From: Dryococelus australis
Taxonomy: Eukaryota; Arthropoda; Insecta; Phasmatodea; Phasmatidae
Direction: 5' to 3'
Assembly (NCBI GenBank): GCA_029891345.1
Contig: CM057000.1
Location: forward strand, 140,042,163 to 140,106,162
Length of the DNA stretch: 64,000 bases
The position numbers and the translations under genes were made by a program. Below, one piece after another: positions 21,695 to 32,818 of the stretch (the first letter of the stretch is position 1; every line of letters begins with the position of its first letter). Under the pieces are notes generated by a model. The model was not told the origin of the DNA. It was given only the letters and a program-made list of their open reading frames with translations, and did not search any database.

Positions 21695-22492
21695 TAGGGA
21701 TGGGCATCGAAACAAATAATCGATTAAGAGCTTATCGATTAAATCGGAAGGTTCCGATTTTAAAAATCGATTAATTGCTTTCAAATAGTCGATCATACTC
21801 ATAATCGATTAATCTATGAGATTTTTTTTTTTTTTTTAATAGTTTCATTTTCCCGGTCTAGCAGGAAAACTATTGAGGTTGGGAAGCTCAATACTTTTGG
21901 TTTGGCAACTAAAATTTTTGCCACCAGATAGCACAGGTGTCGCATGTGTACAGGATCTTTCCGTTCCGTATGTAACTGCAATTTTCATGAAATGAATGTG
22001 GTTATGTTTAATCTTCCGAGTTGTATTGTGTTGGACCATACATTAAGTATAAACTTTGTTCTACGCACTAGAATGGAAATAAAACGAAATATGTTTGAAT
22101 ATTGTTGAATATTCTGTCATAAAGTGGATATAGCCAAACGTAGATACTACACCATTTCTTTTTCTAAGTATCATAGCTAAATCGGAAAATATAATAGTAA
22201 GATGATTAAACTTATCATTTTTAGTGTTTTCCTTCGCAGTTTCCTTAAACGAAAGGTGAAAAGTACAAATTTCCTTTTAATGGCAGCTACATATTTTTCG
22301 CAATTTAATTCGTAACATTTTCATTTAAATAACTTGCTCATAAACGCTCATTGTCAATAATCGAAAAACAATGGAAAGAAATTAATCGATATAGTCATTA
22401 ATCTAAAGGGCAGTAATCGATTTAAAATAATCGATTAGTTGCAACGAAATGATCGAAGACCTCACCAATCGAATCGTAATAGATCATCCCTA
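21695..22492. mobile_element. hAT-type MITE with 8-bp target duplication
   Basis: The left end is TAGGGATGGGCATCGAAACA. The right end, reversed, is TAGGGATGATCTATTACGAT. The outside flanks are CCTCCTGC (21687-21694) and CCTCCTGA (22493-22500), an 8-bp duplication with one mismatch, the hAT signature. Both arms are full of AATCGATTA motifs. No transposase frame is present. Confidence 0.8.
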
Positions 22493-22605
22493 CCTCCTGA
22501 TACTCTTCCGCTAGCACTACTATGAGATACGTCGAGAATACGTCCATTATTGGTCCGAACAGCTGATTGATTTCTACGAGGCACAGCGCATTGGCATTTC
22601 AAATT

Positions 22606-22690
22606 GTCAGTTGGTTCTCAGCGTAAATTTTGTAAAATGTTAAATTCACAGTGATTTAGGGCTGGTGATAACAGAGCTTTAATACGGTGA
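22606..22690 (+). promoter_or_regulatory. Candidate initiator and non-coding first exon
   Basis: An inverted CCAAT (ATTGGTCC, 22549) is followed by TCAGTTGG (about 22608), a match to the arthropod initiator TCAGT. About 85 bp later TTTAATACG is followed by GTGAGTTG, a good splice donor (22688). No coding exon follows in the window that I can identify. Confidence 0.25.
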
Positions 22691-22936
22691 GTTGTGGGGC
22701 GGTTTTAATAATATTGGGCGTTGTAGGGTTTTATAATATGCTGTTTTGTAGTGCGTGTGTGTTAGTTTGTGTGGGCGCGCAGTAAGGTAGGGATTTTCAG
22801 AATTCTAGTTTTTCCAAATTCCCTTTTGGTGAAACTAATCCTTCCCAAATGTGTGTGTTGCGTGTTGCTATATTTTTAACGTGTTGGTTTTGTTGAATGT
22901 CGCCCCATTTTGCTCACCCGATCTTGGTTTGTTTAA

Positions 22937-23306
22937 GGCCAGGTTTCACCCTGCATCGGCGTATGGGGAATTAAATGCTGAAATCGGGCAAAGACCTGTC
23001 AGTCGTTTTATGTGGTAGTATGAATTTTCAATTGAATGCACCTAGATTTGTAGACCTTTCAAATTTTAATTTTCTAATTTTAATTGCAATTTTCCATTTT
23101 TTTATAAAATTCTTACATTTCACAAATAATAAAAAAGTGAATTTAGAATTTAAAAATTAAAATTCGGAAGTTTTACAAATCTAGATGCGCCCGATCTCTA
23201 ACAAAAAATCTTTAGTTGAAAATACTACCACAAAAAGCGGCTGTCAGATCCTTGTCCGAATTTAGCATTTAATTCCCTATACGCCCATGTATGGTGAAGC
23301 CTGGCC
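22937..23306. mobile_element. TTAA-flanked foldback MITE
   Basis: TTAA lies at 22933-22936 and 23307-23310. The left arm begins GGCCAGGTTTCACCCTGCAT and the right arm, reversed, GGCCAGGCTTCACCATACAT. Both continue through GGGCGTAT/CGGCGTAT, GGGGAATTAAATGCT and GACCTGTCAG/GATCTGACAG, giving arms of about 170 bp around a short AT-rich centre. The open frame inside (22975-23160) is incidental. The end sequence resembles that of the element at 19821-20380. Confidence 0.85.
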
Positions 23307-23310
23307 TTAA

Positions 23311-24209
23311 CAGTGTGTTCGTTCACAACTCACCTGCTATTAGGTTTTATTTATTGTGTCGTCGAATATTTTTACGGGCTGGGTGCTTTGTATTATGGTC
23401 CAAAAAAAACTACCACCCAGCTCATTAAGACTTTTTTATGTAAATATTAAAGATTCTTAATACGTCCATTTTAGGTAAAGAACGCCTTGATGGGGCCTTC
23501 TGGCTGCCATCCATTGCAGTGTAGTCCTGTGCAAGAAGGTCATTATCCTGTTTGAATTGAATTATTATTTTCACGCAAGTATTAATCAAGATATTTAATT
23601 TGGTAATTTTTTTCCTTCTGCACTCGTTTTACGTTGGTGCTTAAATGTGGGCCATGATGATGTTTGAAAAGCCTGTTCTTGTTAATGAACACATTTTTTT
23701 ACGAGTGCTAAGTATTTTTAATAACTATTTTATGTTAATTAAAGTGAAGCTGTTTAAGAGATGCCAAAGCATAAAACACTTTTAATGCCATTTGTAAATG
23801 TGTGCACTCGCTTTAAGGTGTTTTATAATAAGAGCCGTATATGAATGATTTCTCTATTCAGAAGTGTACTGGTTCTTAAAATAAATGAAGCATTGTCTGG
23901 TTTTTAAATGTTCTAAATAATTTAGGAATGCGTCAATTTATTGTAATTTAGCTTGAGCTTGGACGTGTCAAATTACTTTTTATACAGTTTTAAAATTGAT
24001 GTTGTTTTTAAATGGTCGATTACACCATTGGGTTTTGCCACAAAATAAACGTATTAAAACTGTATTTGTTCAAATTTATTTGTGATGGTTCAGCACAATA
24101 TCATAAAAAAATCTATAAGCAACAACGGGTAACACACTTTTATTGGTTCAAAACATTTATTATGTTTTGTATTCAATTTTCCGTAACGAATCTTCTTACA
24201 TAGTTTGTA
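23311..24209. other. AT-rich, no recognisable feature
   Basis: I see no gene or repeat here. If the candidate first exon at 22606-22690 is real, this would be intron. Confidence 0.35.
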
Positions 24210-24617
24210 TAGGATGTTCACGGTAAACTGAGAACATATGTAATCCTTGCTTAAGATCTACTCGTGTGCACTTTCTCCGCCATATGCAAAACTAGCTTTG
24301 TCATAGGCCAGATTACTTTATTCATGCGTTGAAGTGAAACTGAAATTGTTGGGAGAGTCAATATTTAAAATTTTACTAATTCATAAACTTACGAGCATAT
24401 AAAAATTAAAGCAAAATAAGTAATTTCGGCATTATTCACTAGTGTTTACCTGATACTTCAAATTAAACAATAACATATGGGAATACGGTCCCTCCATAGT
24501 TTCCAGCTTTACAGGGCAAATACAAGCCACTGTGCCTGTTAAAATACATGCATGTAGAAGCAGTGACAATTTCCTAATGTGGTTTTCAAAATGGTTCAAT
24601 TAACCGTGAACATCCTA
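24210..24617 (+). mobile_element. Long MITE with variant terminal repeats
   Basis: The ends are TAGGATGTTCACGGTAAACT and, at the right, TTAACCGTGAACATCCTA. Both carry GGATGTT where other copies have GGCTGTT, so the change is shared by the two termini. TA flanks both sides. The interior fits the long subfamily. Confidence 0.8.
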
Positions 24618-24648
24618 TACCCGGAGTTTCAGTGCTCCTGCACAGCTA

Positions 24649-24885
24649 TAGGCTATTCACTGTAAAGCGAGCACTTTTGGAAGCCCTCTCATTCGGAATA
24701 AGTCAAAAAATATATTTTTTATTTTAGCCTTGGGCGTTATCTTCCGAGTGCGATAGAGATCTTCACACTGTGCTCATTACTTACATGGCAATATTTATCT
24801 TAAAAGGCGGTTAAAGGATAAGGAGTGCCTTGATAAAAAGTAACTTGGACCTCAAAAGTGCTCGCTTTACCGCGAACAGCATGTA
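24649..24885 (+). mobile_element. Short MITE (TAGGCTGTTCAC family)
   Basis: It runs from TAGGCTATTCACTGTAAAGC to TCGCTTTACCGCGAACAGC, about 237 bp, and starts only about 30 bp from the end of the preceding long copy. The interior has ATTTTAGCCTTGGGCGT and ATCTTCCGAGTGCG as in 50017-50253. Confidence 0.75.
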
Positions 24886-27728
24886 CAAACTTGTTCCACT
24901 ATCGTTTAATTTGTTGCTATGGTAGTTCGAGGCCTAGGCCTCTGTAGCTACATGATTGTTAGGGATTGAGCCATACTATTGCTTCCAGCTTATTAAAAGT
25001 CCCGCAGTTAAACGTGGATTGTCATAAGAACTGCCTTACAGTCATAATAGCAATGGAAAAAGAATAAGCGCTGGAATTATACCCTACCACGGAACGAACT
25101 CCGGGATATTCGATGCTCTAAAAATAAAATTTTCTTAAATTTTAATGCTCCGTTTTCTTGGTCAAATCTGTGGCAAATTACCATTTTACGGACCATTACC
25201 TGTAGGATCGTTAAATACTTTGCAAGAGGAGCTTGCTGTATTTCTAGCTTTCAGATCGATCTCATATATACCAGTAATGCATATATTTCGTTTATTTAAT
25301 TAGCTTATCTTCAGGCTTAAAGAATCAACAAGTATTTTTAATTAAGAAGAATTTATGGAGCTTTGAATTACTATTCTCACATTCGATTGGTGATGTGAAA
25401 AAGAGGCTATATGTTTACTTAGCAGAATTATGCATGGGCATTAGAATTCTACGTCTTATTCTAGATAGAATAACAAATTTATATAAACATGAAAATACAA
25501 AACATGTGGGACTCACTTAACCGCTGGACAGGAGACACAAAAACAATTTTAAAAGCCCATATAAACATAAGCCCTATTTGAAAATTCATAATCGAACTAC
25601 GAGTTAACTATCAATGATCCATCTACATACATATTTAACTGAAAGGATTTTATATATTTGCAAGAGTTCATTTCTGCACAAATCAGGTTGTCAGCTACCT
25701 ATGGGCGATTCTGAAATTTAATTAGCATGTCCGAATACGTTATTCTCTATTGTCTCCAAAATTATATAAATAATCTTGTAAACCTTTATCGATAAACAGA
25801 TGATTTAAGTACAGAACAGGCAATTACTTAAGACTACGTCAACTATTAATTTGGCAGACAAGGTTGAATTGCTTAGCATTCTGGATAACGAACATTGTAT
25901 GGAGAGTTTTAAGAGGTTATATAGTATTATGAACCACTCCTGCAAATGTTTTAATTGAGCTTGATACAAGAGTTATAATGGGAATGTAGTACCATGATCA
26001 ACCCAGTCCTACCGAAAGATGGTTACAGTAAGCGTAACACATAACAGGTGTACTCAAGGTGTACTGTGCTGGAATTCGTGTCGTTTGTAGACAACGAGCT
26101 CCCCATACACGCGGTGAATTCCTTCTCAACTTCAGCCCGCTTCGTCTGTGTAAATACATATTCATTGTCTATCTCTGCTCTCTCTCTCTTCACACTTCTC
26201 TTTGTCGGCTATTATTACAAAGCCCTCAATTCCTTCGCGAGACAGCTATAAACGGGACTGAGAGTGGCAACTCAAAAGCTTTCATATTCCGAATAAATAA
26301 GAGCGTGCCTTCAGAGCCCCGGTCGCTGGCCAAAGTACCTGAAATTCCTTCACCGCAATAGCAGATCACAGCGTTTCAAATTAACATTTACATTATTATT
26401 TCTTTTATGCGTAACACAGGTATAAGTATGCGTTTTTAAATCACAGTTAAACATGCTGCTGTCAGAGAAATCACAACGCACGCTATTTTAATGCCATTAA
26501 AAAAAACGCATTGCTTATTATTAACTTTTTTCCCCAAAATGACATACTGCATATAAAATCGCCTTTCTTGTTTCCGTGTATTCATTTGCGCGTATGTGTG
26601 TGTGTTTGTTTTCAAAGCTTTTGAATTGAAACCATGATTAAGTCCATATTTCACTCGGTAGGTTATTGTCAGATATGTGACAATTCATAGGGTGCATGTT
26701 CTGAACGTATCCATTACAGAACTCGCGCAGGAATATATTTACACGTGTGCAGGCCAAGCTTTGCTATATTAAGTTATGTACGCAGTTACGAGAGGATGCA
26801 AGTGAAAAAAATACCTTATTAAAAGAGTGCATCTATTCCGTTATTAGAATGTACAAGTGAAAATATGTACAAATCCAAAATTTAAAAAGTTCGCAGCTGA
26901 GGAAATTTATTGGGGATTGCTTAAGCAAGCAAACGTAGCACAAATTTAGCCAAATTTGTAATTACTGTATGAAAGTGCAGAAGAGCTCGATTACACAAGT
27001 AGACAAGTAAGTAAGTGCTCAAGTTGGGAAATATGCAAGTGCTCAGAAATGTGTGGTTGATTCTCACCTCCGTACCAATCCGCCGCAAGTTTTCATTTCA
27101 ACCTCCGCCAATCCGACACACAAGAGCAACTGCGGTGAGGAAAGAATGAGATGCAATTATTCCAAATACTCTTCGAACAAAAACAGGAAAAGGAAATTTG
27201 ATGATAATTTTGCTTTCCAAGGATGGTAGAGTGAAACAGTTAATAACAAGAAAAAACATACAACTTCCATTAAAATTAATTGTGCCATTAAACATCTCTT
27301 CTTTTCACGAATGCCACCAAATTTTTACTTCCACAATGTAAAACATTTAATAAAAATCGTAAAATTGAACTTCCTTAATATCAACATAAAACAGTACAAA
27401 AGACTCTTCATATATTTGTTTTCCAGTTTACATCTAACCTATATGAGAGCTCGCCGAGAACCACTTGGCTATTGGCTTCTGCAGCAGCGATGACACACTT
27501 TCCTTTCCGACTTTGTTGGACATGATTGGACCAGCCTGTCCTTAGTGGTTTCCTATTGGTCCATAACATTCCTAGGCGTGCCCGAACAAACTGTAGCCCA
27601 AACAGATGAAGTAGAAAATTATAAGTGTTTGAAGTCCAGCCTGCCCACTAATAATAACGCGAATATTGCATGTCACTATCTAAAGTACATTGCATCATAT
27701 TCCGTCACCAATAGTGGAGAGATTGTGG
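24886..27728. other. No recognisable gene (2.8 kb)
   Basis: AT-rich. Minor features are a CAAGT-rich patch at about 26990-27050 and a cluster of inverted CCAAT boxes (ATTGG) at about 27470-27570. No coding motif was seen. Confidence 0.4.
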
Positions 27729-27973
27729 AGAGATTTGGTCGACTCTTAACATCAAACTCTTGAGAGCCGCTGAGGGTGAAGCGAGGCGAGTATGGAGCAG
27801 CGTCGGAATGAAATTCCGGGGGAAACGGGAGACCATCGAGAAAACCCGCCGACCAGCGGTTACGTCCTGCACGATTTCTACATACAAAAGCCTTGGAGCG
27901 ACTCCACTGAGAATTGAACGTGATTTACCTAGGTGGGAGGCAAGTAGTCTAACCACTACACCACCGTGGCCCT
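27729..27973 (-). mobile_element. tRNA-derived SINE (minus copy)
   Basis: On the minus strand: head GGCCACGGTGGTGTAGTGGT (A box), worn B box, body with GTGCAGGACGTAACCGCTGG, and 3' end TCTCAAGAGTTTGATGTTAA followed by GAGTCGACCAAATCTCT. Nearly full length. Confidence 0.75.
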
Positions 27974-30359
27974 CCGTCATCAATAGCATATCACAAACAG
28001 TCACAGGGATGACGTAAGTTACCTCCAATATAACTTAAATGAACAAGGACATCTTGTGGTATCAAAGCAAAACCCCCTAGGCTTTTGTCAGGCAGCAACC
28101 CGCAAAGCAGCTTCGTTTGGCTGGTAGAAGCGCATTCAGACCAAACATGATGTCATCGTGAAATCCCCGTACATCAGCACATGAGCAAGGCGTTAATTCA
28201 GCTTCTTGCATGCCCAGTCTCAGGCCGTGAACGTAAGAAACACATTTACAATAATAGCAGATCACAGTTTGTACTACGCCCAAATACTGCAAAATCTGAA
28301 GTATTGGAGGCAGAAGGAAAACCAAACATGGGACTCGAATTCTCCGTCACAAATGGATGCAATAAAGTGCCCGATAATTCAGATGTTCCACGGTCCATAT
28401 GCATTGCTAAGTGTGGTTTAGTTATAAGTGATACTCTTAACTTACATACCAACTGTTTTAACAATTTTTTTAATGTGAAATCTGTACTCAATTTTAAGCT
28501 GTCAGTGATTAAGTCAGTTTTTAAGTGTAAAATCAAAATTCGACTCTACTTCAAATTAACTAAACATATAGATTTTAATCTCTACATATACCCGATAAAA
28601 ATAGCACAAATAATCTCGTAGTGAACGATTGAGTGTATCGGAATTAGAAGCAATCAAAATAATTTTAGGTAATGAGTAATGGTGATATGCGGTACTCTGA
28701 TATGTAGTCTACGTTTTGGGACGCGTGTATTGCTAGTTCAAATGATAACCTGATATGCATATATATATATTGTTTCTAGGTCGTTTAAGGGGAAACTTTC
28801 TCCGCCATGTTGGATTTTTCGTTCCCCAAACGCGTTTTTATTTTCAAAAAATCCTTTCTGATAGTACCTTTTTACCCAACTAGCAAATCACCTTACATAG
28901 CAGTACAGGCGTAACGAAATCGCTATTATTCACTTGATAGAAAGCTCGGAATGTAACTCTCTGAGAGTAAAAATGAAGCGAGGCCTAAAGACCTCCCTTT
29001 TGTATGGCTCTACCATTACACACTTCTCGAAGTGTTTCTCTTTCAAATTCACTAACGCTATTTTTTTTTTTTTTTTAATCTTGTAACATTTGTCCTAAAA
29101 CTATAACTTTTATTTTCACGAGATACTATCAAGAAAGAACCTATTTCCACTGTCATAATCGCCAGTTTCAAATAGGCACGGTCAGAATTCAATCGATTAC
29201 ATGAAACTAATTATTTATGAAAATACAGAAATGATGTATTTCATGTAACAGAAATATGCTTGTGGTGTTTTTAAATTAAGTAAAATGCGCTCATTTACGT
29301 ACCTCAACACAGGCATTATTTGCAATGATTTTGGGTTTTAACCCTTTCATTCACACGTTATAATTACTTCAATTAATTTTTTTTAAAATTTGGTATGTGA
29401 ACTATGTATTAAAAATTGATTAAATATAATAAGTAAATTATATAATATACAAACTTATTTAAATAAATAATATTTAAAAATAAAACATAATACAAGTAAA
29501 AACAACAAGATATAACAAAATTACATAAACTATAATAACAAGTTAAAGTGATTTATGGGAATTGAAACGTTTACTACATTCGACAAATAGACTAAATTCT
29601 CAATCGCGAATCTACCTTATTAGCTTGTTTATTTTATGGGTATAAGAAATATACGTATAATGTTTTTCATCGTAAATCAAGTCGTGCACGAAATAGACAA
29701 ATAAAATTAGCTGTCATTACTGAATTTGAACTCCTGTCCTCCAGACACAACAGAAAAAAAAATGCATTAATTGAAGTTCCCTTTTTTACAGTAATATGGG
29801 TCATACGGGTAAACTTAAATACGTGGTTTTCACAATTGGAAAGTGGCGAACTTCATAATATATAGAACATCGAGTGACAGATTATAGGATAAGAAAACGT
29901 TATTTTTATTATTTGGTTCTAATTAACTTGCATTTCCAGTGTAGGACTGCCACTAGAAGTTGTCCATTTTCTTTCCTAAAATTAGTGTGAAGGGTTTTGT
30001 TTGATTATTTTCCCCCTGAATTTTCTATCCTACATTTAAGTCCTCTTTTTATTTTGTGGAACAAAGTTGGGTGGCAATATGATGCCAAAAAGAGTTGTAA
30101 GACACTGTTATCCAGACAGAAATTATCAATGATTATGGAAATTTTCCTCTTCTAAACCTTCTTGTAAGTTAATATTCTACATCACGCCAACCATTCGTTC
30201 TGAAAGCCAGGTGGGAAGTTAATCTAAAATCGACACTTAAAAGAGCGAAGCAGAGTTATTCGCCAAGCACTTAGAGCTTTTTAATAATTCAGTTTGAGAA
30301 GCCGAGCAGAAACGCCGAGAAACGGATTATAAACACCATGACAAAGTTCAGTTTAGGGG
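27974..30359. other. No recognisable gene (2.4 kb)
   Basis: The 146-codon frame at 28181-28621 shows no motif that I recognise and its composition is that of AT-rich non-coding DNA. Poly-T lies near 29060. Nothing else was supported. Confidence 0.4.
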
Positions 30360-30366
30360 GGTTGGT

Positions 30367-30367
<1 letters not shown>

Positions 30368-30412
<45 letters not shown>

Positions 30413-30430
30413 AGAGAGAGAGAGAGAGAG
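30368..30430. repeat. (GA)n microsatellite
   Basis: About 60 bp of GA dinucleotides with a GGGG interruption. The RERERE and LSLSLS translations are artefacts. Confidence 0.95.
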
Positions 30431-30741
30431 AAAAATAGGCAGGAATCAAGGAGCCAAACTTCTTCCCTTCCGAGCAGGTTTTTGAATGAGAAACTTTCTA
30501 TCGCAGAGACCATCCTTCTATACTTTATTCTCTGTCCTTCGCCCGTTTCCTTATTCTGAACCTTTCGGTAGCTTCCACCGAAACTTCTGCACCTTGCGCG
30601 CACCTTATGTATTAATTAATATCGTTCGTGCTGTCTTTTATGTTCCGGCTACCTGCCCCCTCCCCCATCAATCCCCCCCCCCTTTTTTTTTCTCTAAGAG
30701 TTTCAGCACTCGAATTGAAAAACTTCTCACCATTTTTTCTC

Positions 30742-30742
<1 letters not shown>

Positions 30743-30782
<40 letters not shown>
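30743..30782. repeat. (GT)n-(AT)n microsatellite
   Basis: About 20 bp of GT followed by about 20 bp of AT. Confidence 0.9.
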
Positions 30783-30884
30783 GTATTTAACACTCCGCCC
30801 TCGTATTCCTAGTACAACGCTTCGCTTCACACGGATAGTTCTAGTCTTCACAAGGCAATCCCTGCGCCCTTGTGCAACGGTGGT

Positions 30885-31281
30885 TAAAAGCCGTTTACGA
30901 TAAAGTGAAGTGATTACTTTTTAAATCAACCTTAGAAAAAAGTCACCGAGTGACATGCGCCCAGTAAAGTTGGTAACTATGTATGGGGAAATAGTTACAT
31001 ATCTTAACGTCGAACGAAAAGTGTTAGGTAATCATTTGTGATAACTCACATTCTTAGTTTCGCTTTGTGTTTCTTTAATGCTTCGGAGTGTAAAAAAGAG
31101 CGAATCTGAAAAAACATTTACTTTTCTAATAATTCCACATGTTCACTCGACGGACGCATGAATAAAGTGATGAGGCCCGTGGCAATGGAGATTTTACATA
31201 AGGCGGAATAATACACAACGTGCATAAATTTGATATTAAGCAGGGCATTCAAAAGTGCTCTTTTTACTGTGAATAGAATAT
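30885..31281 (-). mobile_element. Long MITE, reverse orientation
   Basis: It runs from GCCGTTTACGATAAAGTGA to GCTCTTTTTACTGTGAATAG. The interior on the minus strand has CGCCTTATGTAAAATCTCC, CCATTGCCACGGGCCTCATC and a GACGTTAAGATATGTAACTA block, matching the long subfamily. Confidence 0.8.
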
Positions 31282-31490
31282 AATTACATCTGGTGCATTG
31301 GTTCAACAGTGATGCATGTCGCATGCATGTGAAAAACCTAACAGGATATGACGTGGCCAAATATACGTCGAAACCTGGGTTCCATAACGCCAAGTACATA
31401 GATAGAAAACATGTAACAAGCACAAACGAATATATAAATGTACAGGAAATTCGTTCACAAACAAACAAGGTAAAAACCTGCAATGAGTTA

Positions 31491-31704
31491 GTGAAGAGAT
31501 TTGTGCGGCTCTTAACGTCGAGGTCTTGAGAGCCGATGAGGGTGAAGCGAGGTGAGTATGGAGCAGCTCCGGAATGCGCCGAACAGCAGCATCGTCCGGC
31601 ACGTTCCCCACGAGCGAATATCGGGAGGCGAATCTGCCGGGAATCGAGCTCGGTTCGCCACGGTAGGAGGCGAGCGGTCTTGCCACAATTCCACCGCTGC
31701 CCCC
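31491..31704 (-). mobile_element. tRNA-derived SINE (minus copy, internally shortened)
   Basis: Minus strand: GGGGGCAGCGGTGGAATTGT head, CCGAGCTCGATTCCCGGC B box, then GGGGAACGTGCCGGACGATG. The central CGGCGGGTTTTCTCG block is missing. The 3' end GGCTCTCAAGACCTCGACGT, then TAAGAGCCGC and ACAAATCTCTTCACT, is intact. Confidence 0.75.
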
Positions 31705-32400
31705 AAACCTGCAAAAACGGTTTTAAATGTACGGCAGTGTATTTCTCAAAAACATGAATATATATTCCTTTAATTTTTAACTTATAAACATTTTACTCAT
31801 ATTTTCATGGCTACTCTAGGTCGACACGTAGAGAATGTTAACTAACTCTAGCGAATAAATCGTATTTCTTGTTGTTCAGTCTGACACAAACGCACTGAAT
31901 TAGAGCCCATAACTTCAATAACACTTCTTAAGAGCTATTTATTTATTTGCTTATTTTAAATTGGCAAAGTTGAGGCATATATCTATCTCTAATACTTGAC
32001 CATTTATTTTACAAGTCTAATTGGGGAGTCCCCACCTTGTTCATGATTCCGGAGGCTGATTAAGATGGCGGAAGTCGACGCCCGGACATACCCATCTTCT
32101 CGTTCCAATGGCCCGACTACAAGAGACCCCCGCCCACGGGCTACACTGTCATTTATCGGCTGCGTGTTCCCCGTTTACTGTCCGATGGAGGGTGTGTTTC
32201 TGTGGCTTGCTATTTACATGCCTAGTTTCAGCAACCACGGCCCGTGTCCTGGCCACGAAGGCCACTCAGCTAAGGCTTGGTCACTAGTCGTAACAATATG
32301 AACTTAACGGGTGGTGTTTTATTTTTAAAGGTGAACAGCCTACAACTAAAAATATGGCAACTGACTTCAGTATTACCATTTGTATTATTTTAGTTTTATA
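31705..32400. other. Unassigned; GC-rich patch at 32060-32290
   Basis: A 78-codon plus-strand frame begins AAGATGGCGG (32065), with a favourable start context, but its protein has no motif I recognise and no splice or promoter context supports it. Confidence 0.25.
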
Positions 32401-32818
32401 TAGGCAGTTCACAGTAAAATGAGCACTATTGAAAGCCCTTCCCAAGATCTGCTTGTATTCACATTGTGTATTCTTCCGCCTTATGTAAAATTTACATCGC
32501 CATTGGCCTCATTACTTTGTTCATGTGTCGGTCAAGTGAAAAAGTGGAATTATTAGAAAAGTAAATATTTTAGGAATCTGGTAATTTTTACATTTAGTTT
32601 CATTTTAAAAAAGGCGAAGAAATAACTTAGGTCATCACCAATGGTTACATAACACTTTTTATTTGACATTAAGACACGGAACTACTTTTCCTCCATCTTT
32701 GCAAACTTTACTGGACGTATGTCAATCGATGCGCCCGTAAAAATATATGCAAGTAGGGGCAGTGACTTTTTTCTAAGGTTGATTTCAAATGTGCTCACTT
32801 TATCGTGAACAGTTTTTA
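32401..32818 (+). mobile_element. Long MITE (TAGGCTGTTCAC family)
   Basis: It starts TAGGCAGTTCACAGTAAAAT and ends CACTTTATCGTGAACAG, with the long-subfamily interior throughout. Confidence 0.8.

Noticed and set aside
28181..28621. 146-codon plus-strand frame
   Set aside because: No recognisable domain; composition matches AT-rich non-coding DNA.
30289..30603. Ser/Leu and Arg/Glu repeat frames
   Set aside because: Products of the GA microsatellite.
31118..31714. 198-codon minus-strand frame
   Set aside because: It runs through a SINE and into a MITE, so the frame is repeat-derived.
32065..32301. 78-codon frame with AAGATGGCGG start
   Set aside because: Good start context only; no domain, splice signal or conservation evidence.
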